DNA of 64,000 nt from Nitrospirota bacterium (GTDB lineage Bacteria; Nitrospirota; Thermodesulfovibrionia; Thermodesulfovibrionales; UBA6898), in the NCBI GenBank assembly GCA_021811105.1, contig JAJZPM010000001.1:229932-293931 (forward strand), written 5' to 3'. The notes beneath the pieces are model-generated. The model was not told where the DNA came from, did not search any database, and saw only the letters and a program-made list of their open reading frames with translations. Shown here piece by piece: positions 19,665-28,380 of this stretch. The position numbers and the translations under genes are program-made. Positions within the stretch are counted from its first letter, which is position 1. Every line of letters starts with the position of its first letter.

Positions 19665-21115
19665 GCATGGACTACTCCACTCTCGACATGTTACGGCAGA
19701 GACATCCGGCATGGCGGATGTTGCGCTCTGATCATGCGCCGCTCATCGCGGGTTTCCTGCACCGGGTATTTATAACCCCAAATGTGCGGGTCATGGCGGA
19801 GGCTGACATGGAAGAGGCGCTGGAGGATGAGTTGTTCGGCCTGCGCGAACAGATGGGGGCGGACGCCTTTCCCAAGTCCGCGCTCGAATACCTCAATGAC
19901 TGGGCAGCCAATGAAAAGGGCTGGCTGCGCAAGTTCTATCCCAAGGGCAGTGACGAACCTCATTTCGACCTGACTCCGGCCGCGGAGAAGGCTATCTCCT
20001 GGATCGGCACGCTCATGGAAAGGGCCTTCGTCGGAACAGAATCTCGGCTTCTGACGCTGTTTACCTTGCTCAGGCAGATGAGCGAGGGCAGCGAGAGCGA
20101 TCCGCAGACGCGCTTGGCGGAGTTGCGCAAACGCCGCTATGAGATTGATGCCGAGATGGCGCGTGTCCGGGCGGGTGATATTACCACGCTTTCGGGCACA
20201 GCGCTGAAGGACCGCTTTCAGCAGTTCATGACCTTGGCGCGCGAGTTGCTCTCCGATTTTCGCGAAGTGGAGAATAACTTTCGCCGGCTGGATCGCCGCG
20301 TGCGAGAGCGAATTGCACTATGGGATGGGGGAAAAGGCGCACTGCTGGAGGAGATTATGGGCGAGCGGGACGCGATTGCCGATTCTGACCAGGGCAGCAG
20401 TTTTCGGGCCTTCTGGGAGTTTCTTATGTCGGGCAGCCGCCAGGAGGAGCTGACTCATCTGCTCGAACGGGTGCTGGCGCTGCCGCCGGTGGCCGAACTC
20501 AGACCGGATATCCGCATCAGGCGGGTACACTACGACTGGCTGGAGGCCGGCGAGCACACCCTGCGCACGGTGGCGCAACTCTCACAGCAGTTAAGGCGCT
20601 TCCTGGACGACCAGACCTGGCTGGAGAACCGCCGCATCATGGACATCCTGCACGGCATTGAGACCAAGGCACTGGCGGTGCGGGACGTGCAGATTCCTGG
20701 AGAGTTCATGCAGATCGACGACATTTCCGTGGGCATTGAACTGCTGATGGAGCGGCCGCTTTATACACCCCCGATCAAGCCGCTGTTCGCGGACATCGTT
20801 ATGGAATCCGGAGACGAGGAGGTGGATGCCGTGGCGCTCTTCTCGCAGGTCGTGATAGACAAGGCGGCGCTGACGCGACATATCCGCAACGCCTTGCAGG
20901 AGCGGGCCGAGATCACCTTGGGCGAGCTCATAGAGAAGCAGCCCCTGCAACATGTGCTTGCAGAATTGATCGCCTATCTGCAGTTGGCAGGTGATGCGTT
21001 CAAGGCGATAGTTGATGATGAGGCGACAGAAGCTATAGTATGGAAAAGCACTGATCAAGGTGGCAGAGGGCATATAAAACAGGCCCGACTACCGCGAGTG
21101 ATCTTTGTGAGGTGA
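19661..21115 (+). CDS. jetA: Wadjet anti-plasmid system protein JetA (DUF3375)
   Basis: First gene of a Wadjet operon, 484 aa. JetA is the kleisin-like subunit that links the SMC-like JetC dimer. Seen: winged-helix-like N terminus (MDYSTLDMLRQRHPAWRMLRSDHAPLIAGFL), AALEYLNDWA-type helices, FDLTPAAEKAISWI, then long helical middle and a DUF3375-style C-terminal half. Length is typical. The four genes overlap by a few bases each. Wadjet complexes extrude DNA loops and cut small circular plasmids; they also act in condensin-like plasmid exclusion. Confidence 0.9.
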   Translation: MSMDYSTLDMLRQRHPAWRMLRSDHAPLIAGFLHRVFITPNVRVMAEADMEEALEDELFGLREQMGADAFPKSALEYLNDWAANEKGWLRKFYPKGSDEPHFDLTPAAEKAISWIGTLMERAFVGTESRLLTLFTLLRQMSEGSESDPQTRLAELRKRRYEIDAEMARVRAGDITTLSGTALKDRFQQFMTLARELLSDFREVENNFRRLDRRVRERIALWDGGKGALLEEIMGERDAIADSDQGSSFRAFWEFLMSGSRQEELTHLLERVLALPPVAELRPDIRIRRVHYDWLEAGEHTLRTVAQLSQQLRRFLDDQTWLENRRIMDILHGIETKALAVRDVQIPGEFMQIDDISVGIELLMERPLYTPPIKPLFADIVMESGDEEVDAVALFSQVVIDKAALTRHIRNALQERAEITLGELIEKQPLQHVLAELIAYLQLAGDAFKAIVDDEATEAIVWKSTDQGGRGHIKQARLPRVIFVR

Positions 21116-21117
21116 AG

Positions 21118-21759
21118 ATGACGGAACAAGACTTTGAAGCACAAACTTCAGACGCTCATGACTTGTCATCGACGGTGGTTCCGCTCCTAAAGGGCGTGAT
21201 CTATCAAGAGGAAGATCCCGACCTGTGGAATGCGCTGCTCAGCTTGCAGGCCCGTGTGCGGGACTATGTAGCGGTGTTGGGGCTGGAACTGATGCTGGAC
21301 GAGGCTGAAGGCTACGCCTTCCTGCGTTCCCGCGCCGGCAACGGGAATGACCTATCGGTAAAACTGCCGCGCCTGATTGCGAGGCGACCGCTTTCGTTTC
21401 CGGTAAGCCTCTTACTGGCTCTGCTTCGGAAGAAGCTGGCCGAGTTCGACGCGGGCGGAGGCGACACGCGCCTTGTTATGTCGCGTGACGATGTGGTCGA
21501 ATTGATCCGGGTGTTTCTGCCGGAAAGCAGCAACGAGGCGAAGATGATAGAGCAGGTAGACAGCCACCTCAATAAGATTGTGGATCCGGGTTTTATTCGC
21601 CGACTGAAGCACCAAAGCGGACAAGCGCACATGTTTGAAGTGCGGCGCATCCTCAAGGCGTTCGTTGATGCGCAGTGGTTGTCGGAGTTTGATGAGCGGC
21701 TGGCCGCATACCGGACGCTGCGGCAGAATGACAGGCGAGGAGAAGAACGGGATGAATGA
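21118..21759 (+). CDS. jetB: Wadjet protein JetB (DUF4194)
   Basis: Kleisin-partner (KITE-like) subunit of Wadjet, about 213 aa. Seen: [42 protein letters not shown], the DUF4194 core, followed by winged-helix segments ([19 protein letters not shown] and [17 protein letters not shown]). ATG 21118 has GAGG five bases upstream; a GTG at 21112 overlapping the jetA stop is the alternative start. It overlaps jetC by 8 bp. The MukE-like role of binding the kleisin follows from studies of Wadjet complexes. Confidence 0.9.
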   Translation: MTEQDFEAQTSDAHDLSSTVVPLLKGVIYQEEDPDLWNALLSLQARVRDYVAVLGLELMLDEAEGYAFLRSRAGNGNDLSVKLPRLIARRPLSFPVSLLLALLRKKLAEFDAGGGDTRLVMSRDDVVELIRVFLPESSNEAKMIEQVDSHLNKIVDPGFIRRLKHQSGQAHMFEVRRILKAFVDAQWLSEFDERLAAYRTLRQNDRRGEERDE

Positions 21760-24700
21760 GACACAGGGCCTGGAATTCATGGCCGATGATGCACTCGCGG
21801 GATTTCGACTGCAGCGTCTGGAGGTGTTCAACTGGGGCACGTTTGATGGCCGAGTATGGACGTTGCAGCTGAACGGGAGGAACGCATTACTTACTGGAGA
21901 CATCGGGTCAGGCAAAACGACACTGGTAGATGCGGTGACTACCTTGTTGGTGCCCGCACAACGCGTAGCTTATAACAAAGCTGCCGGGGCCGAGATCAGG
22001 GAACGCACACTGCGTTCCTATGTGCTCGGGCACTATAAGTCCGAGCGCAGTGAGCTAAGCGGCACAGCCAGGCCCGTTGCCCTGCGCGACAATGATAGCT
22101 ACTCCGTTATCCTCGGTGTTTTTCACAATGCCGGCTACGACCAGACGATGACACTGGCACAGGTGTTCTGGATGAAGGAGCAGCAGGGGCAGCCAGCGCG
22201 CTTTTTTGTTGGAGCAGGCCGCGCCCTGTCAATTGCCGGAGACTTCTCTCACTTCGGTCCCGACATGGTTGCTCTGAGAAAGCGGTTGCGCAGCAGCGGC
22301 GCGGAGGTGTTTGACAGCTTTCCGCCCTATGGCGCATGGTTCAGGCGCAGGTTCGGGATCGACAACGAACAGGCCCTTGAGCTGTTTCACCAGACGGTCT
22401 CCATGAAATCGGTGGGCAATCTCACCGATTTTGTGCGCAGCCATATGTTGGAGCCATTTGATATAGCGCCTCGCGTAAAAGCGCTGATTGCACATTTCGA
22501 TGATCTCAACAGGGCCCACGAGGCTGTTCTGAAGGCGAAGCGCCAGGTGGCATTGCTTACGCCGCTTGCGGCAGACTGCAACCAGCATGCGGAGATTGCC
22601 GCCAGCAATGAGGAACTGCGGGCCTGTCGTGAAGCGCTGAAAACCTTTTTTGCCGGGTTGAAACACGGCTTGCTCGAAAAGCGCATTGCCTTGTTGGACG
22701 AAGAGTGGGCGCGGCAGAATGCAGGCGTGCAGCGCCTTGAGGAGCGCAAGAGCGCGTACCTCAGTGAGGACCGTGAACTCAGACACAGCATCGCCGACAA
22801 CGGCGGCGACCGCATAGATCGGCTCTCCGTTGAGATACGACAGAGGGAAGACGAGTGCATCAAACGCCGGAGCAAGACGAAGCGATATGCCGAACTGGCA
22901 GGATTGCTGGGCATTACGGCTGCTGACAGCGAGGAAACCTTCCTGACCCAGCGGAAGACGTTTGCCGATTTGGCAAAAAAAACTGACGCGCGTGAGACAC
23001 TGCTTCAGAACGAGTTGAACGAAGCGGGAGTATTTTTTGCTCAGGGGCGTCAGGAACATGAAAAGCTTGGGGCGGAGCTCAAGAGTCTGAAGTCCAGGCG
23101 TAGCAACATACCTGGCGAACAAGTAGCGATGCGCTCCCATATCTCCGCCGCCCTCAATCTGCCCGAGTCGGAGATGCCGTTTGCAGGCGAACTGATCCAG
23201 GTGCGGGATGAGGAACGTCAATGGGAGGGCGCGGCAGAGCGGCTGCTGCGCAACTTCGGCCTTTCGCTGCTGGTGCCTGATGGGCATTATGCCCAGGTTG
23301 CAGGATGGGTGGATAGCACTCATCTGAAGGGACGACTGGTTTATTTCAGGGTGCGGAAGGCTGCTCGCGATCTGCCCGGCCTGCAGCGTGATTCACTTGT
23401 GAGGAAGCTTGCAATCAAACCCGATTCTCCCTTTTACGACTGGCTGGAACGCGAGATCGCCCATCGATTCGATTTTGCCTGTTGCGCAACTCAAGAGCAA
23501 TTCCGCGCCGCGAGACGCGCGCCGTCACACGTGCCGGTCAGATCAAGGCCCAGGGTGAGAGGCACGAAAAGGACGACCGCCACCGGCTCGATGACCGCAG
23601 TCGCTACGTTCTCGGATGGACCAACGCGGCCAAGATTGCTGCACTCGAAGCCAAAGAGCAGCAGCTCGAAACGCGTCTGTCGGGGCTTGCCGGCCATATC
23701 AGCGCCTTGCAAGGCGAACAGAAAGAGCTTAAGGGCAGACGGGAAATTCTCTCTAAGCTCGACGAGTACCAAGACTTCCGCGAACTCGACTGGCAACCCC
23801 TTGCAGGGGAGGTCGCCAGGTTGCAAGAAGAAAAAACACAACTGGAATCGGCCTCTGATCTGCTCAGGGAACTGACAATGCGGCTTCGTGCGCTCGAATT
23901 GGAGCTGCAAGAGACGGACCGTCTGATTATGGAGCAGAGGGACAAGCGGTCTAAGACAGAGCAGAAAAGGACTGACGCCGAGTCCATGCGCGTGCAAATA
24001 TGTGGGTGGCTCGACGATCCGTTAAATGCGTCCCACAAGGCCAGATTCGAATCGCTGGAGGCCATGCGGCCTGAGGCGCTTGGAGAACACCACTTGAGCG
24101 TAGAGTCCTGCGACAACCGCGAGCGCGAAATGCGCGACTGGCTACAGGCGAGGATCGATGCGGAAAACAAGAGGCTTGACCGGTTACGCGATAAGATCAT
24201 CGATGCGATGCGTGCGTACTGTACGGCCTATCCGCTCGACACACAGGAAGTGGATGTCAATATTGAGGCCGCCGGCGAATACCGCTTAATGTTGGAGAAA
24301 CTGAATGCCGATGATCTGCCCCGCTTCGAAACACGATTCAAGGAACTTCTCAATGAGAACACCATCCGGGAGGTTGCAAACTTTCAGTCGCAACTGAACC
24401 GCGAGCGCGAAACCATAAAAGAGCGCATTACCCACATCAATGAATCGCTGACCCAGATAGACTATAACCCCGGTCGTTACATAGCGCTTGAGGCGCAGTC
24501 TGCGCAGGATGCAGACATACGGGATTTTCAGGGAGGGCTGAGGGCATGCACCGAAGGGAGTCTGACCGGCTCCGACGATGAACAATACTCCGAGGCCAAG
24601 TATCTGCAAGTAAAACAGATCATCGAGCGCTTTCGCGGTCGTGAAGGGCAGGCGGAGATGGACCGGCGTTGGGCATCGAGGGTCACCGATGTGCGCAACT

Positions 24701-25119
24701 GGTTCATCTTTGCGGCTTCCGAGCGCTGGCGCGAGGACGACAAAGAGTATGAGCACTACTCGGATTCCGGCGGCAAATCGGGAGGGCAGAAGGAAAAGCT
24801 GGCCTATACTATACTTGCAGCGAGCCTGGCATATCAGTTCGGCCTCGAATGGGGTGCTGTGCGTTCAAGATCATTCCGGTTTGTTGTGATTGACGAGGCC
24901 TTTGGCCGCGGGTCGGATGATTCGGCCCAGTACGGGCTGAAACTCTTTCAACAAATGAATCTGCAGCTCTTGATCGTTACTCCGCTCCAGAAAATCCATA
25001 TTATCGAACCCTTCGTGGCAAGCGTGGGCTTCGTGCAAAGCGATGATGGCCGCTCCTCAAAGCTTCGCAACCTCTCAATCGAAGAATATCGTGCAGAAAA
25101 GGAGAGGGCGTCTGCATGA
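21752..25119 (+). pseudogene. jetC: Wadjet SMC-like ATPase JetC, interrupted by a frameshift
   Basis: MukB-like SMC motor, read in two frames. The first frame holds [11 protein letters not shown], Walker [10 protein letters not shown] (about residues 50-58) and the first coiled coil. The second holds [22 protein letters not shown], the return coiled coil, the SGGKSGGQKEKLAYTILAASLAYQFGL signature and VVIDEAFGRGSDDS Walker B. They join at 23501-23511: removing the two bases GC at 23507-23508 gives a smooth [14 protein letters not shown] and a 1121-aa protein of normal length. Start ATG 21752 has AGGAG nine bases upstream. All ATPase motifs are intact, so the break is recent, a population variant, or a sequencing error in a CG-rich run. 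Confidence 0.88.
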
Positions 25120-26297
25120 GTTGGACGACACCGGCCGACCTCCACGCTCAGGTGCAGAGGATGTGGGAAAGCGGGCTGTTGCTGACATCTCTGGTGAGCG
25201 GCGAAGATCTGTTCCCCCGACGCGTACCGTTTAAGAGGCCGACATCGAATGAAATGGCTGAGCGATTCGAGGATGTGCGGACTTGGATCGCCGAGCTGCG
25301 GCAGGGGGCGCACTACCGCGTCGTGATGCGTGAACTGCGGCACCGAATTATAGGCAGTAATGTTGTTCCTGCTGAGATATGGATAGACACGCTTGATAAT
25401 GCGCTTAACCTGATCGGCAAGGCGCGGGATGCCAGGAGATTCAAGGGACTGGTGGAGCTCGTAAGAAGACGTAATCCGGAATTACTACGTTGGTTCGCGA
25501 AGCGCCCAATAAAGGCCCTGGACTTGGCTGAAGACTGGCCACGCTTTCTGGATATCATAAGCTGGATGCAGGCGCATCCGCGCCCAGGCGTTTATATGAG
25601 GCAGATGGACATCCCGGGCGTCCACACCAAATTTATCGAAGAGCACCGCGCCGTGTTGAGCGAGTTGCTGGACCTCTCCCTGCCTCCGGACGCTATCGAC
25701 AGCGAAACCACGGGGGTGAGTCAGTTTTGTCGTCGTTACGGTTTTCTGGACAGGCCGCTGCATGTCCGCTTCCGTATCCTTGATCCGGAACTTGTGCTAC
25801 TGAACACGCCCACCGATCAGGACATTGCTGTAAATCAGGAGACGTTCAACCGACTAGATTTAGAGATCAGCAGGGTGTTCATCACCGAAAACGAGATCAA
25901 CTATCTTGCCCTCCCGAGCGTGCTGGGTGGCATGGTCATATTCGGTGCGGGGTACGGATTCGAGGTGCTGGCGCAAGCCACGTGGCTACATCGATGCTTG
26001 ATTTACTACTGGGGCGACATCGATACACACGGGTTTGCTATCCTCGATCAATTACGGTCATATTTCCCTAAAGCAGAGTCATTTCTTATGGACCGTAAGA
26101 CGCTGATGGCCCACGAACAGCAGTGGGTACGTGAACCTCAGCCCCTGCGCCGTGATCTCACACGCCTAACCAAGGAGGAACGAGCGCTTTTTGCTGATTT
26201 GCGCGACAATCGGATCCTCCCCACGCTCCGGCTTGAGCAGGAAAGAATCGGGTTCGGCTGGATCATGACCGCGGTGAAATCGCTTGTGGAATTATGA
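25116..26297 (+). CDS. jetD: Wadjet nuclease subunit JetD (DUF3322-DUF2220)
   Basis: Topo VI A/Spo11-related nuclease of Wadjet, 393 aa. Seen: N-terminal DUF3322 region (TTPADLHAQVQRMWESGLLL, residues 4-190) and a C-terminal DUF2220 toprim domain with the acidic motif ITENEINYLALP (Glu near 269) and YYWGDIDTHGFAILDQLR (Asp pair near 303-305), ending LRLEQERIGF. The toprim metal ligands are intact, so the nuclease should be able to cut. Start overlaps the jetC stop by 4 bp. It closes the operon. Confidence 0.92.
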   Translation: MSWTTPADLHAQVQRMWESGLLLTSLVSGEDLFPRRVPFKRPTSNEMAERFEDVRTWIAELRQGAHYRVVMRELRHRIIGSNVVPAEIWIDTLDNALNLIGKARDARRFKGLVELVRRRNPELLRWFAKRPIKALDLAEDWPRFLDIISWMQAHPRPGVYMRQMDIPGVHTKFIEEHRAVLSELLDLSLPPDAIDSETTGVSQFCRRYGFLDRPLHVRFRILDPELVLLNTPTDQDIAVNQETFNRLDLEISRVFITENEINYLALPSVLGGMVIFGAGYGFEVLAQATWLHRCLIYYWGDIDTHGFAILDQLRSYFPKAESFLMDRKTLMAHEQQWVREPQPLRRDLTRLTKEERALFADLRDNRILPTLRLEQERIGFGWIMTAVKSLVEL

Positions 26298-26660
26298 CAA
26301 CAGTACGGGCGAAACTGTTTCGCGTGATTTATCCCGGGGTACTGTAACGACCGTGGGTGCGCGGCAAATTTCACGATTTCTCGTCCGGTAGCGCGACGCC
26401 GCCGAAAGTGTGATGTATTTTACGTCCGCATCCTCGTACGCCTTTTTTTCCATACTTTGATAATCCTTGTTGAAATATTTCGTGCTGGCGGTATCATATG
26501 TATATATTCTTGAGTTTTTGCATATTCCCATTTTTTGAGCTGGGAGATCACCGTCCTGCAGCGCATCTACTTCCTCGGTGAATCCGCATCTGTCGCCCAG
26601 GACGGGTCGAATCCCTGGAGCTGATATGGGTTAGGACTATAACTACCGGGAGATTTACCA
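26298..26660. other. Gap after the Wadjet operon; possible minus-strand gene remnant
   Basis: A 360-bp gap. Apart from the hairpin, a minus-strand frame (about 26400-26531) reads protein-like (IYTYDTASTKYFNKDYQ followed by SMEKKAYEDADVKYITLS), with ATG 26531 but no clear ribosome site, and then runs into the hairpin region. I do not recognise it. It may be the stump of a gene cut when the Wadjet island arrived. Confidence 0.3.
26300..26345 (+). other. Nested hairpin just after jetD
   Basis: Outer 7-bp arms ACAGTAC (26300-26306) and GTACTGT (26339-26345) enclose a 6-bp hairpin GCGAAA-CTG-TTTCGC (26309-26323). It starts within three bases of the jetD stop codon. No run of T follows, so it is not a classic terminator; it could stabilise the 3' end or mark an element boundary. 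Confidence 0.4.
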
Positions 26661-26804
26661 GTGGACAAAAGAACACATATTGCCCTCGTGATTATATTTA
26701 CCGGTGTGTTCGTTTTTTTCTTTAACTCCTTTTACAGGGAGGCCGGTGCCCTATTCATTTGTGGAATGGTGTTTTCAACATTGGCGGCAAAGATATGCTT
26801 ATAG
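26661..26804 (+). CDS. Small two-helix membrane protein ahead of the sensor kinase
   Basis: A GTG-started ORF of 47 codons (MDKRTHIALVIIFTGVFVFF..., ending AAKICL) with two hydrophobic stretches. It overlaps the putative kinase start (ATG 26795) by 10 bp, so the genes may be translationally coupled. It could be a real small membrane partner, or the membrane N terminus of the kinase separated from it by a frameshift: the kinase's PAS domain also begins abruptly. No ribosome site better than GGGAG is seen. Confidence 0.4.
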   Translation: MDKRTHIALVIIFTGVFVFFFNSFYREAGALFICGMVFSTLAAKICL

Positions 26805-27565
26805 TCACAAAAGAAGAAAAACGCAAACAGATAGAAAAACAGCTCTTTGTTAACGAGGCATATTTGCGCTATTACGGCAGGTCAAAGGAAGACCTTATCG
26901 GCAATAAGTTTCTTTCGCACGTACCCGTTGAGCAGCACGGGGAGATCATCCGCTACTTCGCTTCTTTTGGACCCGGAAATCCTATCCTTACCTCACAGCG
27001 CGAAGCCGTGTTGCCGGATGGAGAGCGGCGCTGGCAGGAATGGACTGACCAGGCATTTTTTGATGAGAACGGACAGCTTGCCGGGTTCCAATCTGTCGGC
27101 CGCGACATCACGGAGCGGAAGAAGGCGGAAGAGACACTCAAGAAAAGCGAGGCAGCACTCAGAAACAGCAAGGAAGATCTTCACAGACTTGTATGCGCAG
27201 CCCTCATGCGGAGGGAAAACGTCGAGATTGTTTTCTCGAAGGAGGATGTCCCGGCAGCGATTGGCAAGGACATCGGACTTTGCCTCTACCGGGTCCTCCA
27301 GGAGAGCCTGAAAAACGTCATAGCCCACTCCCGCGCAAGGATTTGCAGGATTTTTCTCAAAGGCGCTGACGATAACATCTGTCTTACTGTCGCGGATGAC
27401 GGTGTCGGGTTCGAGCCTGTTGAGGTACGGCACAAGCCGGGGCTTGGCCTTTCAAGCATGCGCGAAAGGGTTCAGCTCGTGCATGGAGACTTCTCGATAA
27501 AATCTCAGACCGGAAAGGGCGCGGTGATCAATGTCAGAGTGCCCCTCGCAGGGAGTGGAGCGTGA
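26795..27565 (+). CDS. PAS-histidine kinase lacking its phospho-acceptor (HisKA_3) domain
   Basis: About 256 aa. Residues 17-110 hold a PAS/PAC domain (VNEAYLRYYGRSKEDLIG, VGRDITERKKAEE) missing its first strand. Residues 150-250 are a NarX-type HATPase: N-box LYRVLQESLKNVIAHS, G1 DDGVGFEP, G2 GLGLSSMRERV. Between them the expected HisKA_3 helix pair with its RxLHDxxxQ histidine is gone: SKEDLHRL joins directly to VCAALMRRENVEIVFS, in frame. ATP could bind but there is no phospho-acceptor His, so autophosphorylation is not expected. Overlaps the response regulator by 4 bp. Either a decayed kinase or one repurposed as an ATP-binding or phosphatase partner. Confidence 0.8.
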   Translation: MLIVTKEEKRKQIEKQLFVNEAYLRYYGRSKEDLIGNKFLSHVPVEQHGEIIRYFASFGPGNPILTSQREAVLPDGERRWQEWTDQAFFDENGQLAGFQSVGRDITERKKAEETLKKSEAALRNSKEDLHRLVCAALMRRENVEIVFSKEDVPAAIGKDIGLCLYRVLQESLKNVIAHSRARICRIFLKGADDNICLTVADDGVGFEPVEVRHKPGLGLSSMRERVQLVHGDFSIKSQTGKGAVINVRVPLAGSGA

Positions 27566-28245
27566 AACGGGCGCGCATTCTCCTGGCAGATGATCACCGG
27601 ATTGTGGCCGAAGGCCTCCGTGGTCTTCTGGAACCTGAATTCGAACTCGTCGGCATTGTCGAGGACGGCCGCGCTCTTCTTGCGGCCGCAGAAAAGTTAC
27701 GGCCTGATGTAATCGTGGCAGACATCTCGATGCCGCTTTTGAACGGCATTGATTCTGTCCGTCAGATAAAAAAGACCCATGAGGACATCAAGGTCGTCTT
27801 CCTCACAATGCATCCTGATGTGACCTATGCCGCAAGCGCCTTTGAAGCCGGCGCCTCCGGATATGTCCTGAAACATTCGGCGCCGGCAGAACTTATCACC
27901 GCCATTCATAGCGCATTGAATGGAAAAACCTATGTGACGCCATTGCTTGCCGGAGAGCTCATGCAATTTTATAAAGAAAAACCTGACAATCGGGATGAAG
28001 ACACCAGGCTCACCCCGCGTCGGCGTGAAGTACTGCAATTGCTTTCCGAAGGGCGTTCTGCGAAGGAAATAGCCACCATTCTCAATATTTCGCCGAGGAC
28101 GGTAGAATTCCACAAATACCAGATAATGGATGGCCTTGGCCTGAAGACTTTTGCTGATCTGCTCCAATATGCGATCAGGCACGGGATAGTAGCTCATTCA
28201 GTCAGCCCATCAGTAAACCCCGAGCGAAATACCAGTGAGAAATGA
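27562..28245 (+). CDS. NarL/FixJ-family response regulator
   Basis: 227-aa transcription factor. Receiver domain (residues 4-120): acidic DDH near 10-12, phospho-acceptor Asp55 in VIVADISMP, Thr in FLTMHP and Lys in YVLKHS, all present. LuxR-type HTH (about 148-212): LTPRRREVLQLLSEGRSAKEIATILNISPRTVEFHKYQIMDGL. It starts at GTG 27562 overlapping the kinase stop. Since the partner kinase lacks its His, phosphate would have to come from another kinase or a small donor such as acetyl phosphate, which the Pta-AckA genes 9 kb away make. That link is inference. Confidence 0.92.
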   Translation: MKRARILLADDHRIVAEGLRGLLEPEFELVGIVEDGRALLAAAEKLRPDVIVADISMPLLNGIDSVRQIKKTHEDIKVVFLTMHPDVTYAASAFEAGASGYVLKHSAPAELITAIHSALNGKTYVTPLLAGELMQFYKEKPDNRDEDTRLTPRRREVLQLLSEGRSAKEIATILNISPRTVEFHKYQIMDGLGLKTFADLLQYAIRHGIVAHSVSPSVNPERNTSEK

Positions 28246-28260
28246 TTTCTGACTGGGTCC

Positions 28261-28350
28261 AAAACCTTTCGGACCAAAGCATGTCTGTATCAATCCCGGA
28301 TATGAAGATCCTGGCTCCGGAGATGTTGGCAAGGCTGCAGAGATCTCCCT
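28261..28350 (+). pseudogene. Patatin-domain relic (third copy)
   Basis: About 90 bp align by eye with the patatin gene segment at 47593-47683 and with 10363-10452: aaaacc...tcgg.cc.aa, then atgtct.tatcaatcccg, then ctggctccg and caaggctgcagagatctccc. The reading frame is broken by at least two indels and substitutions. It is a decayed fragment of the family represented by the intact gene at 9509 and the chimeric copy at 47291. Confidence 0.7.
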
Positions 28351-28380
28351 ATCCTGTACGGCGAGGTATCCTACAGTATC

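Noticed and set aside
23482..23520. Programmed -1 frameshift in jetC
   Set aside because: No slippery heptamer or downstream pseudoknot is visible at the joint; a two-base insertion in a CG-rich run explains it more simply.
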